Shown: one piece after another, positions 48,836 to 61,124 of the stretch
How the letters are laid out: every line of letters begins with the position of its first letter
How positions within the stretch are numbered: position 1 is the first letter of the stretch
Source: Epiperipatus broadwayi
Taxonomy: Eukaryota; Onychophora; Udeonychophora; Euonychophora; Peripatidae
DNA: 64,000 nucleotides
Direction of reading: 5' to 3'
Assembly (NCBI GenBank): GCA_028023455.1
Contig: JAQFVV010006628.1
Span: 372,001-436,000 of the forward strand
The notes under the pieces: generated by a model
Told to the model about the DNA's origin: nothing
What the model saw: the letters and a program-made list of their open reading frames with translations, nothing else
Databases searched by the model: none
Position numbers and translations under genes: made by a program

Positions 48836-50357
48836 TATATTTGTGTTTCAATATTACATATTCTTCCGATGGTTAAAATAGATGTGGATTGACTTCTTTA
48901 GTCACTTTCAGCACAATCACTCATTATAATATATCTTGTAAATGATTTAAAATATGTAACTTTTTATAATTGTGAAAATATGTTATAGTGTCATTTTAAA
49001 AAGATTAAAATATGTAAAGGATATTATTTAGCAAAAGTTTAAATATTGTCATGGTAATAGTTTGAATGACTATAATGAAATCTATGTTATTATTTTCATG
49101 ATTGTTTATTTCCTGTATCAAGTTTGAAATACAGATATTTTTAAAAAATCAGATGTTTTAAAAACATATTTTGTTGACACGTCTATTTTTTTTTAAATCA
49201 ATGTTGTTGTTTTTTTTGTTTAATATAAGATCGTTTAAAATTGTATAAAATATCAAGCTATATTCAGAATTAGCAGTAGCATTAAAATTAAAAATGTATA
49301 TTGATTTCTTATAGAATACGTTATTTTTATTGTTACACTTGTCTATTTTCGTTTCCACTTTTTTACAAGAATTATTAATTTATGGATCGGTAGAACATTT
49401 AATAAATACATATCATCATCATTAATTCTGTACCAAAATATAGATTTTATGCATCGATTTGGTAAATTTCTACAAATTTTATTACTAATTTATGTGAAAA
49501 TGCCCTACGTTATTTAGCACAGTGGTAGACTGGGGTGTCAAAATTTAAAAGTTCTTGGAATAAAACTCAACTTGGCGCTACTTGTTCTGAATCATCACAT
49601 GATATCCTGAGTGATTAATCACTCAGTTATTTATATAAACATATATAAATAAATATTTAATAATTTTTAAACAATGTAAAAAAACATCACATGATCACTA
49701 TGGAGAGTGTTGTTTTGTTTTGAATTGTTCAATGTAAAAAAACCCTATTTAAAAGTATATTTTAATTTAATCAACAAATGATTTAAACTTAATTATTTAT
49801 ATTCTATAATTATAATTTGCTTTGCATTCTAAAAAAAAGTTATTTTCAGAGGCTGCGTTAAAATTTTAAATTATAAATAGTAAATTGGTCAATAGAGTGG
49901 AACTTGGATGTTAACAGGTTTTGTTTGTAAGTCACTTTGCATAAATTTCTTGTGGTAGCAAACAGAAATGACCAACATTTGAATTAAAACTGAATAAACT
50001 ATAAAAAAAATGAATGAAAAAGCCTATTATTATGCATTTTAATTATGTTAAAAAACTCACTAACATTTAAGATGCAGATGTAATTAACATTGAACCACTT
50101 GAACAAATTGTGTTAAGATAAGTAGCAAGACATAACAAAGAAGCACTAACTATAGTCAGTCATTATAGCATAGTAATAATATCCAATGATTAATTATTTC
50201 AACTTATTTTCATGCAAAAAAATTAATATATATATATAATGTATACGTATAATTTATTATTTGCTATAAACAGAAATGTATTTGTAATTATTAAATTTTG
50301 AATAGCTTATTAAGTCGATAAAACATTCAGAAGTAATATTTTGAAAAAGTAATGCTT
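48836..50357. other. AT-rich intergenic DNA
   Basis: No gene recognised. A weak tRNA-like piece lies at about 49511-49565 (TTTAGCACAGTGGTAGACTG) but lacks a B box. Confidence 0.45.
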
Positions 50358-50548
50358 TTATGTAAACAGCTGGCTAAAAAGTGCAAAAATAACAAAATAA
50401 TCTGACTAAAAAATATATTGCATCATTTCATAAAAGCATTTGAGACCTTTTTGATTTTTATGGCCTCAAATGCTTTTACGAAATGACACAATGTGTTTTT
50501 TAGTCAAATTACATTATTTTTGAACATTTTAATCAGCTGTTTACATAA
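50358..50548. repeat. Foldback element with ~88-nt arms
   Basis: The left arm 50358-50447 and right arm 50462-50548 are inverted (TTATGTAAACAGCTG against CAGCTGTTTACATAA; CTCAAATGCTTTTA against TAAAAGCATTTGAG) around a 14-nt loop, with moderate divergence. Hairpin MITE-like element of unknown class. Confidence 0.8.
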
Positions 50549-50787
50549 GAATATTAATTTTTTTATAAAAATTTTAATTTTATTTTTTTATTTTTTAGTT
50601 ATAATTTCATAAAATAATTTTCTTCATCGGTATCTTTTGATCATTTTTGTTGTTCTCAACACAATATCATTGCAGTCATTTTCTATAAACATTAAACAGA
50701 TACATATTTTTTTATTTTAATTTTAATTAAGTATGAGTTAAATCAATATTAACAAATTTTTATTCTACAAAAGTGATATTTCCATTA

Positions 50788-50852
50788 GTTCAGTTGCTAA
50801 GGAGCTTTCTTAGGAACCGTAAGGTTATGAGTTTGGGTTCTAAGTGGAAACA
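50788..50852 (+). repeat. tRNA-derived SINE head fragment
   Basis: TTAGTTCAGTTGCTAAGGAG (A-box/D-arm), GGAACCGTAAGGTTATGAGT (anticodon to variable region) and TTGGGTTCTAAGTGG (degenerate B-box) follow in tRNA order and spacing. The acceptor stem does not pair, so it is not a functional tRNA gene. Confidence 0.5.
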
Positions 50853-51017
50853 ATTTTTTTTCAGTGTTAAAATACAAAAATCTGGACATATATAGACAGG
50901 GCAAGTTAATATAAAAGCATTTAATAAAAAATGAAATTCTTGCTGTTTATATGCATATCTGCACAAATATGCTTTTAAACATATTAAAATATTTCTTATA
51001 TATCCAATAAGTTACCT

Positions 51018-51069
51018 TCATCATCATTATTATTATTATTATCATCATCATCATCATCATCATCATCAT
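51018..51069. repeat. (ATC)n/(ATT)n microsatellite
   Basis: ATC and ATT triplets ending in about ten ATC units. Confidence 0.9.
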
Positions 51070-51599
51070 TAGTTTCCATTCCTAGATAAACATAAATGTT
51101 AACTGTTGAAGATACTGAAGTAAAAATGATGATGTTTTGCAATGATTATACATATCAATCTGTAAAAACCATTGCTGGTTTCTAAATGGATTTACTCATG
51201 TCATGTGATAGTGGTTTTTGTCATAAATGTTCTGCATAATTGTAGTACTTCATAACATTTTACACTGTTTTATCAATAAAGGCCATCAATATTGCACTTC
51301 TTTAAAAAGTCTTTGAGATGATCTTCATAAATTAAATAAAGGTCGTCTTACTCATGAAAAACAAATTCTAGTTCATCAAAAGATATTCTTTAGAAAGTCT
51401 GCTACTATTCATTGCTTTATGCTTTGTATGCAGGAAAGAGAACTTATCATGTTATTTAGTTTCAGTAAAATCTCACTCATTAAGGTGCAAAACATACTGA
51501 TAAAACTTATGATCTTGATATCATTTTTTTTAAATCTTATGGAGCATCCTTAAATGAAATTTTTCCAGTGTATTTATAAGATATCAATAGAAAATCCAA

Positions 51600-53100
51600 A
51601 CTTCAGTTTTAAACACAAAATCAAGTAAGCTAAAAACCCTATAGACAACTAATTTAGTTGTTATAGATATATCATTATTATTAATTACCCTTCTATAATT
51701 CATCAAGTGCAGCAATATCACATTACAATCTATGTTACACTTCAATATATAAGTCCATCTTTTATCTAAATGTATTTAATTGGTCTACAATTTCATCTTA
51801 ATTTTTCTTCATTGACTGGCAAAAAAAAACTGGGCTTTTATTGAACATTAATTAAAGTCTTTAAAGATTGAATTCAAAACATTAAAAGCATTCTGTAGAT
51901 CACATTTTGAATTGTAAAGAATCATGTAATCATTAATCTTTCTGCCAACAAAAGAAAGTTCTTGCATATGCTTTTATAGTTTCCAACCATCAAACCTGTA
52001 TTACTTCTTTATACCTGCTTCACAAAGCTTCTTATAAATCATTCTAAAAACAAAGTTGAAGTTAATATTGTATGCCCAGATGTCCCACCTATTAGTAGTA
52101 ATAATTATTCAACTCAGTCTATTGTTCAGAAGTTATATGATATGAATGAACTTCTGTAAATAACCAACTTATTTCAAACCTTACCACAGATGGATTCAAT
52201 TAATTGAGTTAAACAATAATATATAAATCATATCTTTATACTCAATCTTTTTTTTAGATTGTCCTGACAATAAGAATCATGTCTATAGTGCTACTATTCA
52301 CAAATTCCTTGAAAATACTTTATCTGCAATAGATAAAATAATATTACCTAACAATTTCAAGCAACCATTTCCATTTCCTTTGTTTTTACAAAATGAAACA
52401 ATAAAAACTTTCTTTTGATCAAAAGGCAAAATCCATATACTCCTAAAAATATTCTAATACTTTTGAAGTTAACATATTTCAAATATTTCAGTAGGACCTC
52501 TGACCTTTACAAATTTTAAGATTACAGAAGTTTTACTTTCACTAACTTTGATACCTTTGTCCTAATCTAAATGAACAGAATGAGAAGAAGGATACATATA
52601 TCATGAAGAGCCAGATGAAACAGTGAGTAGGAGAATACATATATTATTAAAAATCATTGATAATTTCTTGTAACGTTACCAAAAAGTTTATAAAAATATT
52701 CCTTCCACCTATTTGAAATATTATCATTAACATATAAAACAAAACCATCCTTAGATTTGATATGATTGTTGTGTTAAAAAACATATTTAGAGAGTATGAT
52801 TCAATAAATGTTTGTATTCCTTTTCAGTTTTATTCCACTAATCATTTTTAAGCCTTTTTATCAATTGCTGAACACCTATCTTTAAATCCCCATAATGCTT
52901 ATGAAGCTGCCCATTTAATTTACTAATTTACTATTAGACAATGCCATTCTTTTTTAGAATCATTATCAGAAAACTCTTAGAAGTCTTATTTTCAGTGAAC
53001 CCAAAAGTAGACATAATTATATCCACAACAATGACGTAAGAGAATTCTCACAACAGCATGACAAGCTTTAGTTGTTTTTAAAGAATAACTATCACCTTCC
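51600..53100 (-). pseudogene. LINE reverse transcriptase remnant (second family)
   Basis: Minus strand: FSDNDSKKEWHCLIVN and GQLHKHYGDLK (about 52960-52860) resemble the linker 'WFDENDxEIxxLLxEK'. VFIVSFCKNKGNGNGCLKLL then GNIILSIADKVFSRNL (about 52410-52310) matches RT motif 'VVIVPLxKGKGDRSDCxNYRGISLLSIAGKVFARIL'. Remaining sequence to about 51.6 kb has LINE-like texture (QELSFVGRKIND) but no intact YADD. Several stops and frameshifts. Different family from the three RTE copies. Confidence 0.6.
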
Positions 53101-54332
53101 AATATATTTATAATAGGATCTTTAGATAGAGTTCCATATTTGTAATTTCAAATTGCTCTATATATGCAAACCGAACATGCATAAACAGTTCCTAGTAGGT
53201 AAAAAGTTTACAACATATGATGTAAATGTTAAAACAATTCTCAGTTTTTGTTTGCAGCAAACTTTGTGACATTCTTAGCAATATATTAAAATATGTTTTT
53301 GTTAATTGAAAAAAAAGTTTTTTTTATTCCACATTGTGACTGTTGTTAAATATGCATCTGAATGAAAATCCAATGTAAAGCAAACAATTTATGGATTGCT
53401 TCACTTACGTAAAAGAAAGAGCTGCTTATATTTTTAATGTAACTATCACTTAAATATTAGGGTATATTATTTTATGATATATCCAACAACCTATATCTGT
53501 TAGTGCTTATATAACATTAACTTCTTTTACATTCTTATTCATAACTTTGACATTTTGAAAATGGATGCACATGAGTTCTTTTATAAAGATGTTTTGTTTT
53601 CCCTAAATAAAATATTTGATATGTTGTATAAATATTCAATAATAGTAGACAATTTTACAGAGATAATGCCATTATTTATAATAATTTTATTCTACAATTT
53701 ACTATTTTCTTTGAATATTTAAATAAAGTTAATTTTTTCTAAAGACATTCAATACTCATATTAGATAATGAAAATAGTCCAATATAAAAATACAACTAGA
53801 ACACCATCATCACAAACCTTCAGGAAAACACTAAGTATTCGGTATAGACCCGATTCTATATCAAACTTTAGGTATTATGAAAAATTATGTCTAAAGTTGG
53901 CCAAAGTATAAAATCATTTAACTTTCTTATGTAAATGTAAATCCGAAGGGATAATTCATAAAGGTTTGTAACTAAAACCTCCAATTCACTCTCAGAGAGA
54001 TGAGAAAATTACTCAAGAGGGCAAGTGAAGCTCTGTTAAGAGAAAAAATAAATGCTCAGAGGTTTTCTAAGTATCAAATAATGCATTCCATTAATAATGT
54101 AGAATGGTCCTGATTTAATAAAAAAAATCCATTCTTCAGCAGAAGACCTAGGTACAATACTACAACGATTATTCAAAATAATTTAATGGCTTTGCTTAGA
54201 GATCATGTGACATTTAAGGATCCAAATGATATGGGTGATGCTTTGATACAGGGACCTTTAACTTTCAAATCCATCACATTAGCACTGCTAAACCACTTGA
54301 GGAATAATGATTATTTATTGTTATATATAGGG
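53101..54332. other. AT-rich DNA with a weak coding-like patch
   Basis: About 53990-54270 (plus strand) reads LREMRKLLKRASEALLREKI and later NNLMALLRDHVTFKDPNDMG with a stop between. The texture is protein-like but I cannot assign a family. Confidence 0.3.
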
Positions 54333-54392
54333 TATATGAGCACAGACTTTCACTCGACCCACCACTCTCCACTCTATCTCATAACACTGATA
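54333..54392 (-). repeat. tRNA-like head (copy F)
   Basis: Minus strand GAGATAGAGTGGAGAGTGGT then GAAAGTCTGTGCTCATATAC; A-box-like part retained, B-box degraded. Confidence 0.5.
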
Positions 54393-54424
54393 CACTTGAA
54401 CACACATATGTTGAAAAGATAAAT

Positions 54425-54479
54425 AATCACCAATATACGTATTTCATGCTAAACCAGCAATCATCAGTTGGTCCAGATT
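54425..54479 (-). ncRNA. Hammerhead ribozyme motif (copy F)
   Basis: Stem I 5' is AAUC-UGGA-CCAA. Core CUGAUGA (54461-54467) is intact. Stem II is UGCUG/UAGCA around GUU with a U-U mismatch at its base. GAAA is at 54442-54445. The palindrome AUACGUAU provides stem III, A17 the predicted cleavage base, and the 3' stem I is UUGG-U-GAUU. The distal helix AAUC/GAUU is complementary but differs from GACC/GGUC of copy B, a compensatory change. Confidence 0.8.
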
Positions 54480-55463
54480 ACCATCTCCACACATATATAC
54501 TATAAGTGCTCAGATATATATTAAGATAGCCAATCTTTATACTTTAAAGGACAGGCTTCAATTTACTCCGCACTCCAACTTTGACACAGATATATAATAA
54601 GCGTGTTTCAGTTGATACTTATTATATAAAAGTATTTGATCTCTCTAGTCTGTAAAACCTAACAATTTGCAGCTATATATCTCTTAATACCAAAGCTAGA
54701 AATTTCGTAATAATAAATTTAATATCAGCATTAGTAAAACTTTTCACAGCAAAAGCTTCAATAAATATTCTGCCTGTCTTCTTTTACATCAAGGTTTTAA
54801 ACCTCCTAATCGCTTAAGTAAAATCTAATGAAGAGCAAAAATTCTGCAATCAATATTAGGACATCAATAAAGGGCTCCCTGAATCTTCATTTTATTATTA
54901 TTAAAAATTAATTAATATTGATTGATTTCAATCCTTTTTTTAAATAAAAAAAAAAACATTTAAATATATTTTTCATTAAAAAAAAAACCCTCATTTAAAT
55001 ATTTTAAAAATAGAATAAGCAGAATATCAAATATTTTCAAACTTTGAATTAAAAATATTTTTTTTTTTTTTTGGAAAAGAAAAAAACCTTAAACAATTTG
55101 TTTAAATTTTAATTAAAAAAATAAATATGATTAGGCTTTATTTGTTTAATTAATAATGTATTCACCACCATTAATATTAAACCATTAAGAAAAATAACTC
55201 ATTAATAAAATCATAATGACAAGCACATATCGTTTATTGATTTTCTTTTTTCACTATTATATGTGTAAATAATTAAAATATGTAAAAGAATACCTTCATC
55301 TCCATATATTATTCAAAGAAAAAGATAAAATTTATTAACACAAGATTGGGGGTGGGGGGTGAATACTTTTTATTTCTGTGTCAAAATGATTTCTTTTAAT
55401 GCAATAAAAATTACATTTAAAAAAATTATTAGTTACTTCAGAGGTCATGTCATATTTAAGTAC

Positions 55464-55535
55464 AGCTTTGAGCCAGACTTTAGCTCCCAATTCCATTCCC
55501 TGGCCAATGAGCTAAACTATTCAGGATAAATTCAT
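55464..55535 (-). repeat. tRNA-derived SINE fragment
   Basis: Minus strand AGTTTAGCTCATTGGCCAGG (A-box-like) then GGGAGCTAAAGTCTGGCTCA and AAGCTG (B-box-like). The GGGAGCT..AAAGTCTGG.TCAAA stretch is shared with the tRNA-like head of the family 2 hammerhead repeats. Confidence 0.55.
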
Positions 55536-58500
55536 ACCTAACATGTAATGAGCACTTATTTCAAGAAAAAGCTGCTAATGGTGGACAAAAGTTTCTAGGT
55601 TTAATTCTAAAACTGAGGGGGGAAATTAGTCAATATATTTGAAATAGATCTGTGCTGCAAGACAAAAAGCCTTCAACTATTTAAAGGATTCTTAATCAAG
55701 AAAGGTTCTGAATAGCTACCCAGGAAGTGTCTATATATCTTTATACTCAACATAACTCTAAAACGATTTATTAATATTTGTCAAACTCTTTAGTTTGTGT
55801 TGTCTTTCTTTTATTAGTAGTAGTATTAGTATATCCAAAGATTCTTAGTGTTCTTGCAAGTTAAAATTCATAGCTGTATAATGTAGTTACGATGTATGGC
55901 TAAATATGTTTTAAAATTAGCGCATATAAACATAACTATAAATAGAAAGAGATAGTGAGCAACATGGGTTGATTAAGTCTGCACTGATTGGGCATGACAA
56001 AGAAATGATTGAATGAAAAGCAATTCATGATAGATGGCATTCATATAGAGCGTCATGCACATAAAAGGGTATTAATCAAATTTTTGACTTTGGTTTTTTT
56101 TTAAAATCATGAATTATTGCAACCATGATGGAAAATCTGCAGCTAGTGAAGGAAAAAAGTCAAAATGATGAATAGTTCCCTAATAACCTTACATGCAATT
56201 AATATTAATAATAAGCAGCTGCAGAATGTAACCATGGTAATGTAAATTCACAAACCAAGTCACAAAAGTATCCCAATCACTAACTCTACCAAGACTACTC
56301 TCATCAAAATTAATCAGAATCTCATTTTATATAAACCCAGATATATGTACTTTATTTGAAAATATGAAAGAAATAATATATATAAATACGAAACAATGCC
56401 TTTATCTCTTGGAAGAAAACATATTTAGGAATTCTTTTGAAAAGCATAAAATTCTAAAGTAATATTTTTATTTTAAAGCCTTATTCCACATCTCTGCAAA
56501 TGGTGACATTTTGTCAACGATGATTCTATTGAATAAATAACATGTTGTATTAATAAAATAGAACCCCAAGGAATTAATTCTCTAGTAGGAAGAAAATCTA
56601 TTATCAGCATCTAAAAGGGAATATTTTGAAAAATTATCATATATGCTAAAATAAGTATTCCTTAGAAAAAATAATAATTGAGAAATGAAAAGACAAAGAG
56701 CAATAATAGTGCATAGTTAAATAATGAACCCTATGCTCTTTTAACCACTTTTTTTTTCTGAGCAACATATTTAATTTTTTATGAATCCATTGAAGACACA
56801 ATTTTCACAATAATTTAATAATATATCAAATAAAAAAAATCATTAAATAAACCATAAAGCTAATATACTATAATAAAAAACAAACAATAAAACTAATACA
56901 GACTAAAAAAATAATGATGAATTTTCTCAGAAGAAAAAAAAATTGATAATCATAAATCAAAAGAACTTAAAAATTACAAATTCCTTCCCTTGGTCAGATT
57001 GCAAATGCAGATATAAGCATAATGGATAAAGTTAATCATAGATTTAAACTTTGATGGAGTGTTTTTACTAAAAATAATTTAATATAAAAGAAAATACATC
57101 TATGTATTTGAAAAGCAAGATTTTTTAATAGATATATTTTACCAGTTCTTATATATAGATCCGAGCTTTGGCCACTTCACCTACTCACTGGAGTATAGGG
57201 AAATGTATGTTGTGAGTAACAAGAAGGAATCAAAAATGAATAACTTGGATAAGAGAATGAACCAATATTATTGAAGAATAAATGAGACTGAAATAAAGCT
57301 GGTCTGAACATAATGCTAAAAAGATGACAATAAGTGGTTAGTTGAAGTCTTAAATGGGATTCTAAAAGATTATAAAAGATTTAGAAAGTGACTGCATATG
57401 AGATTTATGGATGAAATGAGAATTTCTGTTTGGTAGAGGCTATGAAATAAAGAAATAGGATTAAGCTTAGAGAGATCTTTATCCTGCAATGAATCATTAA
57501 TGATTGAAAGGATAAATGATGATGATAATATAAAAAAAATCCATGTGAATTATCAAAGATTGTTGTATTTTATAAAGATAATTCTGGACTTAAAGTAGTA
57601 TACATTTACAAGAGAAATAAACTACAACAATATTTGATTTAATCTGTTCATGTAACTCTATTATTAGCATTCATATATATATATATGTTCATTGAAGTGA
57701 TATTTTTAAAGCTGATTCTCATTATAATAATTTTCTCTTCAGATGCCAAGAATGTGTACTATTGATTAAGCAATCTAATTATTTGGCACATTCAGCCTTT
57801 TTAGAGTTGCAAAGCTAACATTTATGTCTGTAAAATATATATACACTGACACAAGTAAAAATTTTGTAGTTATGAATTTCAATAATATCCTCCATACCAC
57901 ATGGATAACTAAACCTAACATTTATTTTCAATAATATTTATTTATTTCAGTGAAGTTCATTGTTTCATTATCACATATGATTTTCTGTTACTCCATACAC
58001 ACACTCAAATACATATCTGTGTCTTGAGAAACATTGTAGCTGATAGTATCATCACTGCATTCAACCTTATTCACTATCTTATAACTCAAATGTCAGATAG
58101 TTTATTTAAAATGATGTAATCATACTACTAATAATAATCTTCAATAAAAGATTCATCAACATAACTAATGTTAACATACTCTGCTTCTTTATGAATATCA
58201 GGAATAAGTTGTGATATATGACATTCCATTTTAACTATTGAGCGATTTAGTAAAACTTGAAATTATGGATAACTTTAATATTATTTCCTTCTTAGATATG
58301 CAAACTAGGAATACAAATCATTATATACAAAAAATATTTTAACTGCAAAAAACATATTTGAATTCATGCTGAATATTTATCATTTTTATGTTAACTTTTA
58401 GAAGTTTAATTTCTGCTTCTGTTATATAATTAAAAGATATTTTATCTTAGATATACTTTACCAATTATTGTTATCAGTGTGATAATATTTAATTATTGCA

Positions 58501-58814
58501 AATAACATATAAAAATATCTAACATTACGAATATAAACCCAATATGTGTAAAGAATCATCTAAATGAATGTATTACACACCATTCATCTACTTTATCTGA
58601 CAAAATATATTGACATTGTCATAAGAACGGATGATCATTGTTTGAAAGTTCATTTAAATGATTCTTTAGAAATCTTGCTTGTGAATTATCTTACTAATGT
58701 ATTCAGACTTGTTTGTTTCATGAAGAAAATCAATATTTATGTATATACTTGACATATTAGTCATAGAATATAAGCAAAAATAAATAAATAAATAAATTGT
58801 CAGTAAAAAGTTTT
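55536..58814. other. AT-rich intergenic DNA, nothing recognised
   Basis: About 3.3 kb with no supported gene or repeat boundary; a short (TA)n run is near 57674. Confidence 0.5.
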
Positions 58815-59326
58815 ATAAACAGAGCAAAACTCTCCATACAGTATTGCCACCTGTGCTAAACAGAGTAATCAATGGATGCCAGAAGGCTTGTGCATAAAAT
58901 CGCTATCTAATGCCTACTCATCCAATATCCCCAGACTAGTTTCTGGCTTGTGGCCTTCGTCAGTGAGGAGCTTTGGATCTGAGAGCACTGCATCTAGATC
59001 TTAGGATCTAATGCAACCCTCTAGCAACCACCTTTTATCTCTACTTAACTACTAAACTATGAGAATGAAATTGAAAACACAAAAAATATTTTCAATCAAA
59101 GCTCAATAGCTTAAATAGTCATATGGGTCTGAACTCAGTTCAGCACCCATACATTTTGGTGTCTTTGGCTCTTTTACAACCATAGCCACCACTATCCTAT
59201 TAGGCAGGATTGGTGTTAAACCATTAAGCATCAGGATGATCACATTTCCTATACTAGCACATTAATTGTTGATAAACAGAGCAAAACTCTCCATACAGTA
59301 TTGCCACCTGTGCTAAACAGAGTAAT
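58815..59326 (-). mobile_element. Hammerhead repeat family 3, copy G (monomer with terminal direct repeats)
   Basis: The 55-bp segment starting ATAAACAGAGCAAAACTCTC at 58815-58869 recurs without change at 59272-59326, giving a period of 457 bp. Between them, on the minus strand, lie a GGGTGCTGAACTGAGTTCAG segment, GGTTGCATTAGATCCTAAGA, the ribozyme (58920-58978) and GTAGGCATTAGATAGCG. Terminal repeats of identical sequence, with a ribozyme inside a 457-bp unit, match the expected integrated copy of a partial dimer. Confidence 0.8.
58920..58978 (-). ncRNA. Hammerhead ribozyme motif (family 3)
   Basis: Minus strand: 5' stem I AUCCAA-AGC-UCCUCA, core CUGACGA (58957-58963; position 7 is free to vary), stem II GGC/GCC around CACAA with an A-A pair at its base, GAAA (58940-58943), palindromic ACUAGU as stem III, C17, and 3' stem I UGGGGA-UA-UUGGAU. 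Proximal stem I has 6 bp including one G-U, and distal stem I has 6 bp. All core nucleotides are kept. The non-canonical A-A at 10.1/11.1 may lower activity. Confidence 0.8.
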
Positions 59327-60766
59327 TGATTACTCTGTTAGAACTTACAAAAATTCTTCCTTCTTTAGCTCTAACTTCTCCCCTCTTTAGCAAGGTATTC
59401 TTACAACATGATTTCACACTAACACAATTTAACAATTAGGAAAAAATATATAATATAGCCTACCTACAACAATATTTTGCTCTAACTTGGTTCGAAAGTT
59501 GGAAAAACTCCCCCTATAACACAGCATTCATACAACAAGTTTTGATAGGGAAATTCCCATATATCAAGGGACATGATTAGAATTTTTAAGAGCAAACACC
59601 ATCTCTGTCAATATTTGTCATTCGAGCATGTATGTCATATCAGATTTGGTACAGAATTTTAGAATTTATTCGAATTTTAAATTCATTTTGTTTGTGAAGT
59701 ATTAATTTTTTAAGATTTTCAATGTTCTTCTTTTTACTATATAGATCAAAATTTTTCTGCTATATATTATTAATATGTAATACTTTTGATCAATATAAAT
59801 TATAAAAATATTTCTCATAGTTATAAAATGCAAACAGTATAATTGGTTTTTTTAACTTTTAAAACCTAACTCTGTTGTTTGTATCAGTTCTTTGTTTCAT
59901 ATAACACGAATCCGCATATGACATTTTTTTAGAAACCTATCAACCATGTTATAAGGGATTATCTGTATATACTAAGCTCTGTACAAAGGACATATTTGGA
60001 AGCACAGTTTGTTTCCTTTTTTAAATGAAATTAGAAACAAATGTTAAAAATTAAAACAAACTTTCTATTATTAACATTCTTGGGAGAATTCAGTACAACT
60101 TTGATTGGTACTATTTTTTTAAAACTAATACTAAAGAAAAAGTTTTGTTTATTGACTTGTAGGTTTCTGTAGGTTTCAACCAGCACAAATACATGATTTT
60201 CAATACAATAAAAAATGAAATTTATCATGACCACTTAAGCAAACTGTCACCATGGGATGCATAGCTTAGTCTATTATGACATTTTATAAATGATTTTTTT
60301 TTTTTGGAATCCTAATATTTAACAGGCAGGGAGGGACAAAATTTAGTATAAAGATAGAAAAATTTAATTCAGCCAATGATTCTCTGGCTAATTAGTATGC
60401 ATAATTATTTTCATTTCCTAAATGATATATTTAATGGCATATATCTGAGGCAGAACAGAAATAAATATTTTAATTTTAAACTAATCTACTTTTAAAATTA
60501 GATGTTTCTTTCTTGAAAATACATTTCCATATTTGAAAATAAAATTAACAAACTAACTAATATTTCATCTATAAATATTATTTTCTTGATAATTACTTTC
60601 ACCTTTAAAAGCTAAAATTTATCTTAGTATATTGTCACAAAAATATAATCATTTAAAATAACTTTACTATAATCTTAATTATAAATTTATTATGCATTTA
60701 CAAATTAATTTCAGCGTTAAAAGTATGAAAACTCATATCTACAATTAGCACATTTATTAATCACAT
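59327..60766. other. AT-rich intergenic DNA
   Basis: No gene recognised; a poly(T) run is near 60295-60305. Confidence 0.5.
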
Positions 60767-60940
60767 GATCACATCTCCAATACTAGCACATAATTGTTTA
60801 TAAACAAAGCAAAGCAAAACTCCATATAGTAGGCATTAGATAGGGATTTTATGCACAAGCCTTCTGGCATCCATTGATTACTCTGTTTAGCACAGGTGGC
60901 ACTACTATATGGAGTTTTGCTTTGCTTTGTTTATAAACAT
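60767..60940. mobile_element. Palindromic derivative of hammerhead repeat family 3
   Basis: ATCACATCTCCAATACTAGC at the start matches 59239-59258. The perfect 37-nt inverted arms 60795-60831 and 60903-60939 (TGTTTATAAACAAAGC against GCTTTGTTTATAAACA) enclose a 71-nt piece that is the reverse complement of about 58846-58916. It is therefore part of family 3 in head-to-head orientation. The ribozyme is absent. Confidence 0.85.
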
Positions 60941-61071
60941 TTATTAATATTATGTAAAGCTAATATTTCACAATGTTTGCATTACATTCAAATTATAGAT
61001 GTACTTAATAACCTTCACTTCACCACACATTCTAGAAAAAACATATGAATAAAGATATCTTAAAAACAAAT

Positions 61072-61124
61072 AACTCTCAAGATGCATTCCATACTGAACC
61101 AACACTCATCTCTTGGCTCGAGTC
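61072..61124 (-). ncRNA. Hammerhead ribozyme motif, inactive (copy C)
   Basis: Same 53-nt layout, but CUGAUGAG has become GAGAUGAG and GAAA has become GGAA (A13 lost), so it is predicted dead. Distal stem I is GACU/AGUU, still pairing (one G-U) with bases different from copies B and F. AUGCAU is conserved. Confidence 0.7.

Larger units (their letters stand above)
54333..54595 (-). mobile_element. Hammerhead/tRNA-like repeat family 2, copy F
   Basis: On the minus strand: GTCAAAGTTGGAGTGCGGAG (shared with family 1's GTCAAAGTTGTGAGTGGAGG), a CTTTAAAGTATAAAGATTGG block, hammerhead (54425-54479), linker, and tRNA-like head (54333-54392). Single unpaired copy. Confidence 0.7.

Noticed and set aside
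49511-49565. tRNA-like TTTAGCACAGTGGTAGACTG
   Set aside because: A-box-like only. No B box, no pairing acceptor stem, and no repeat of it in the window.
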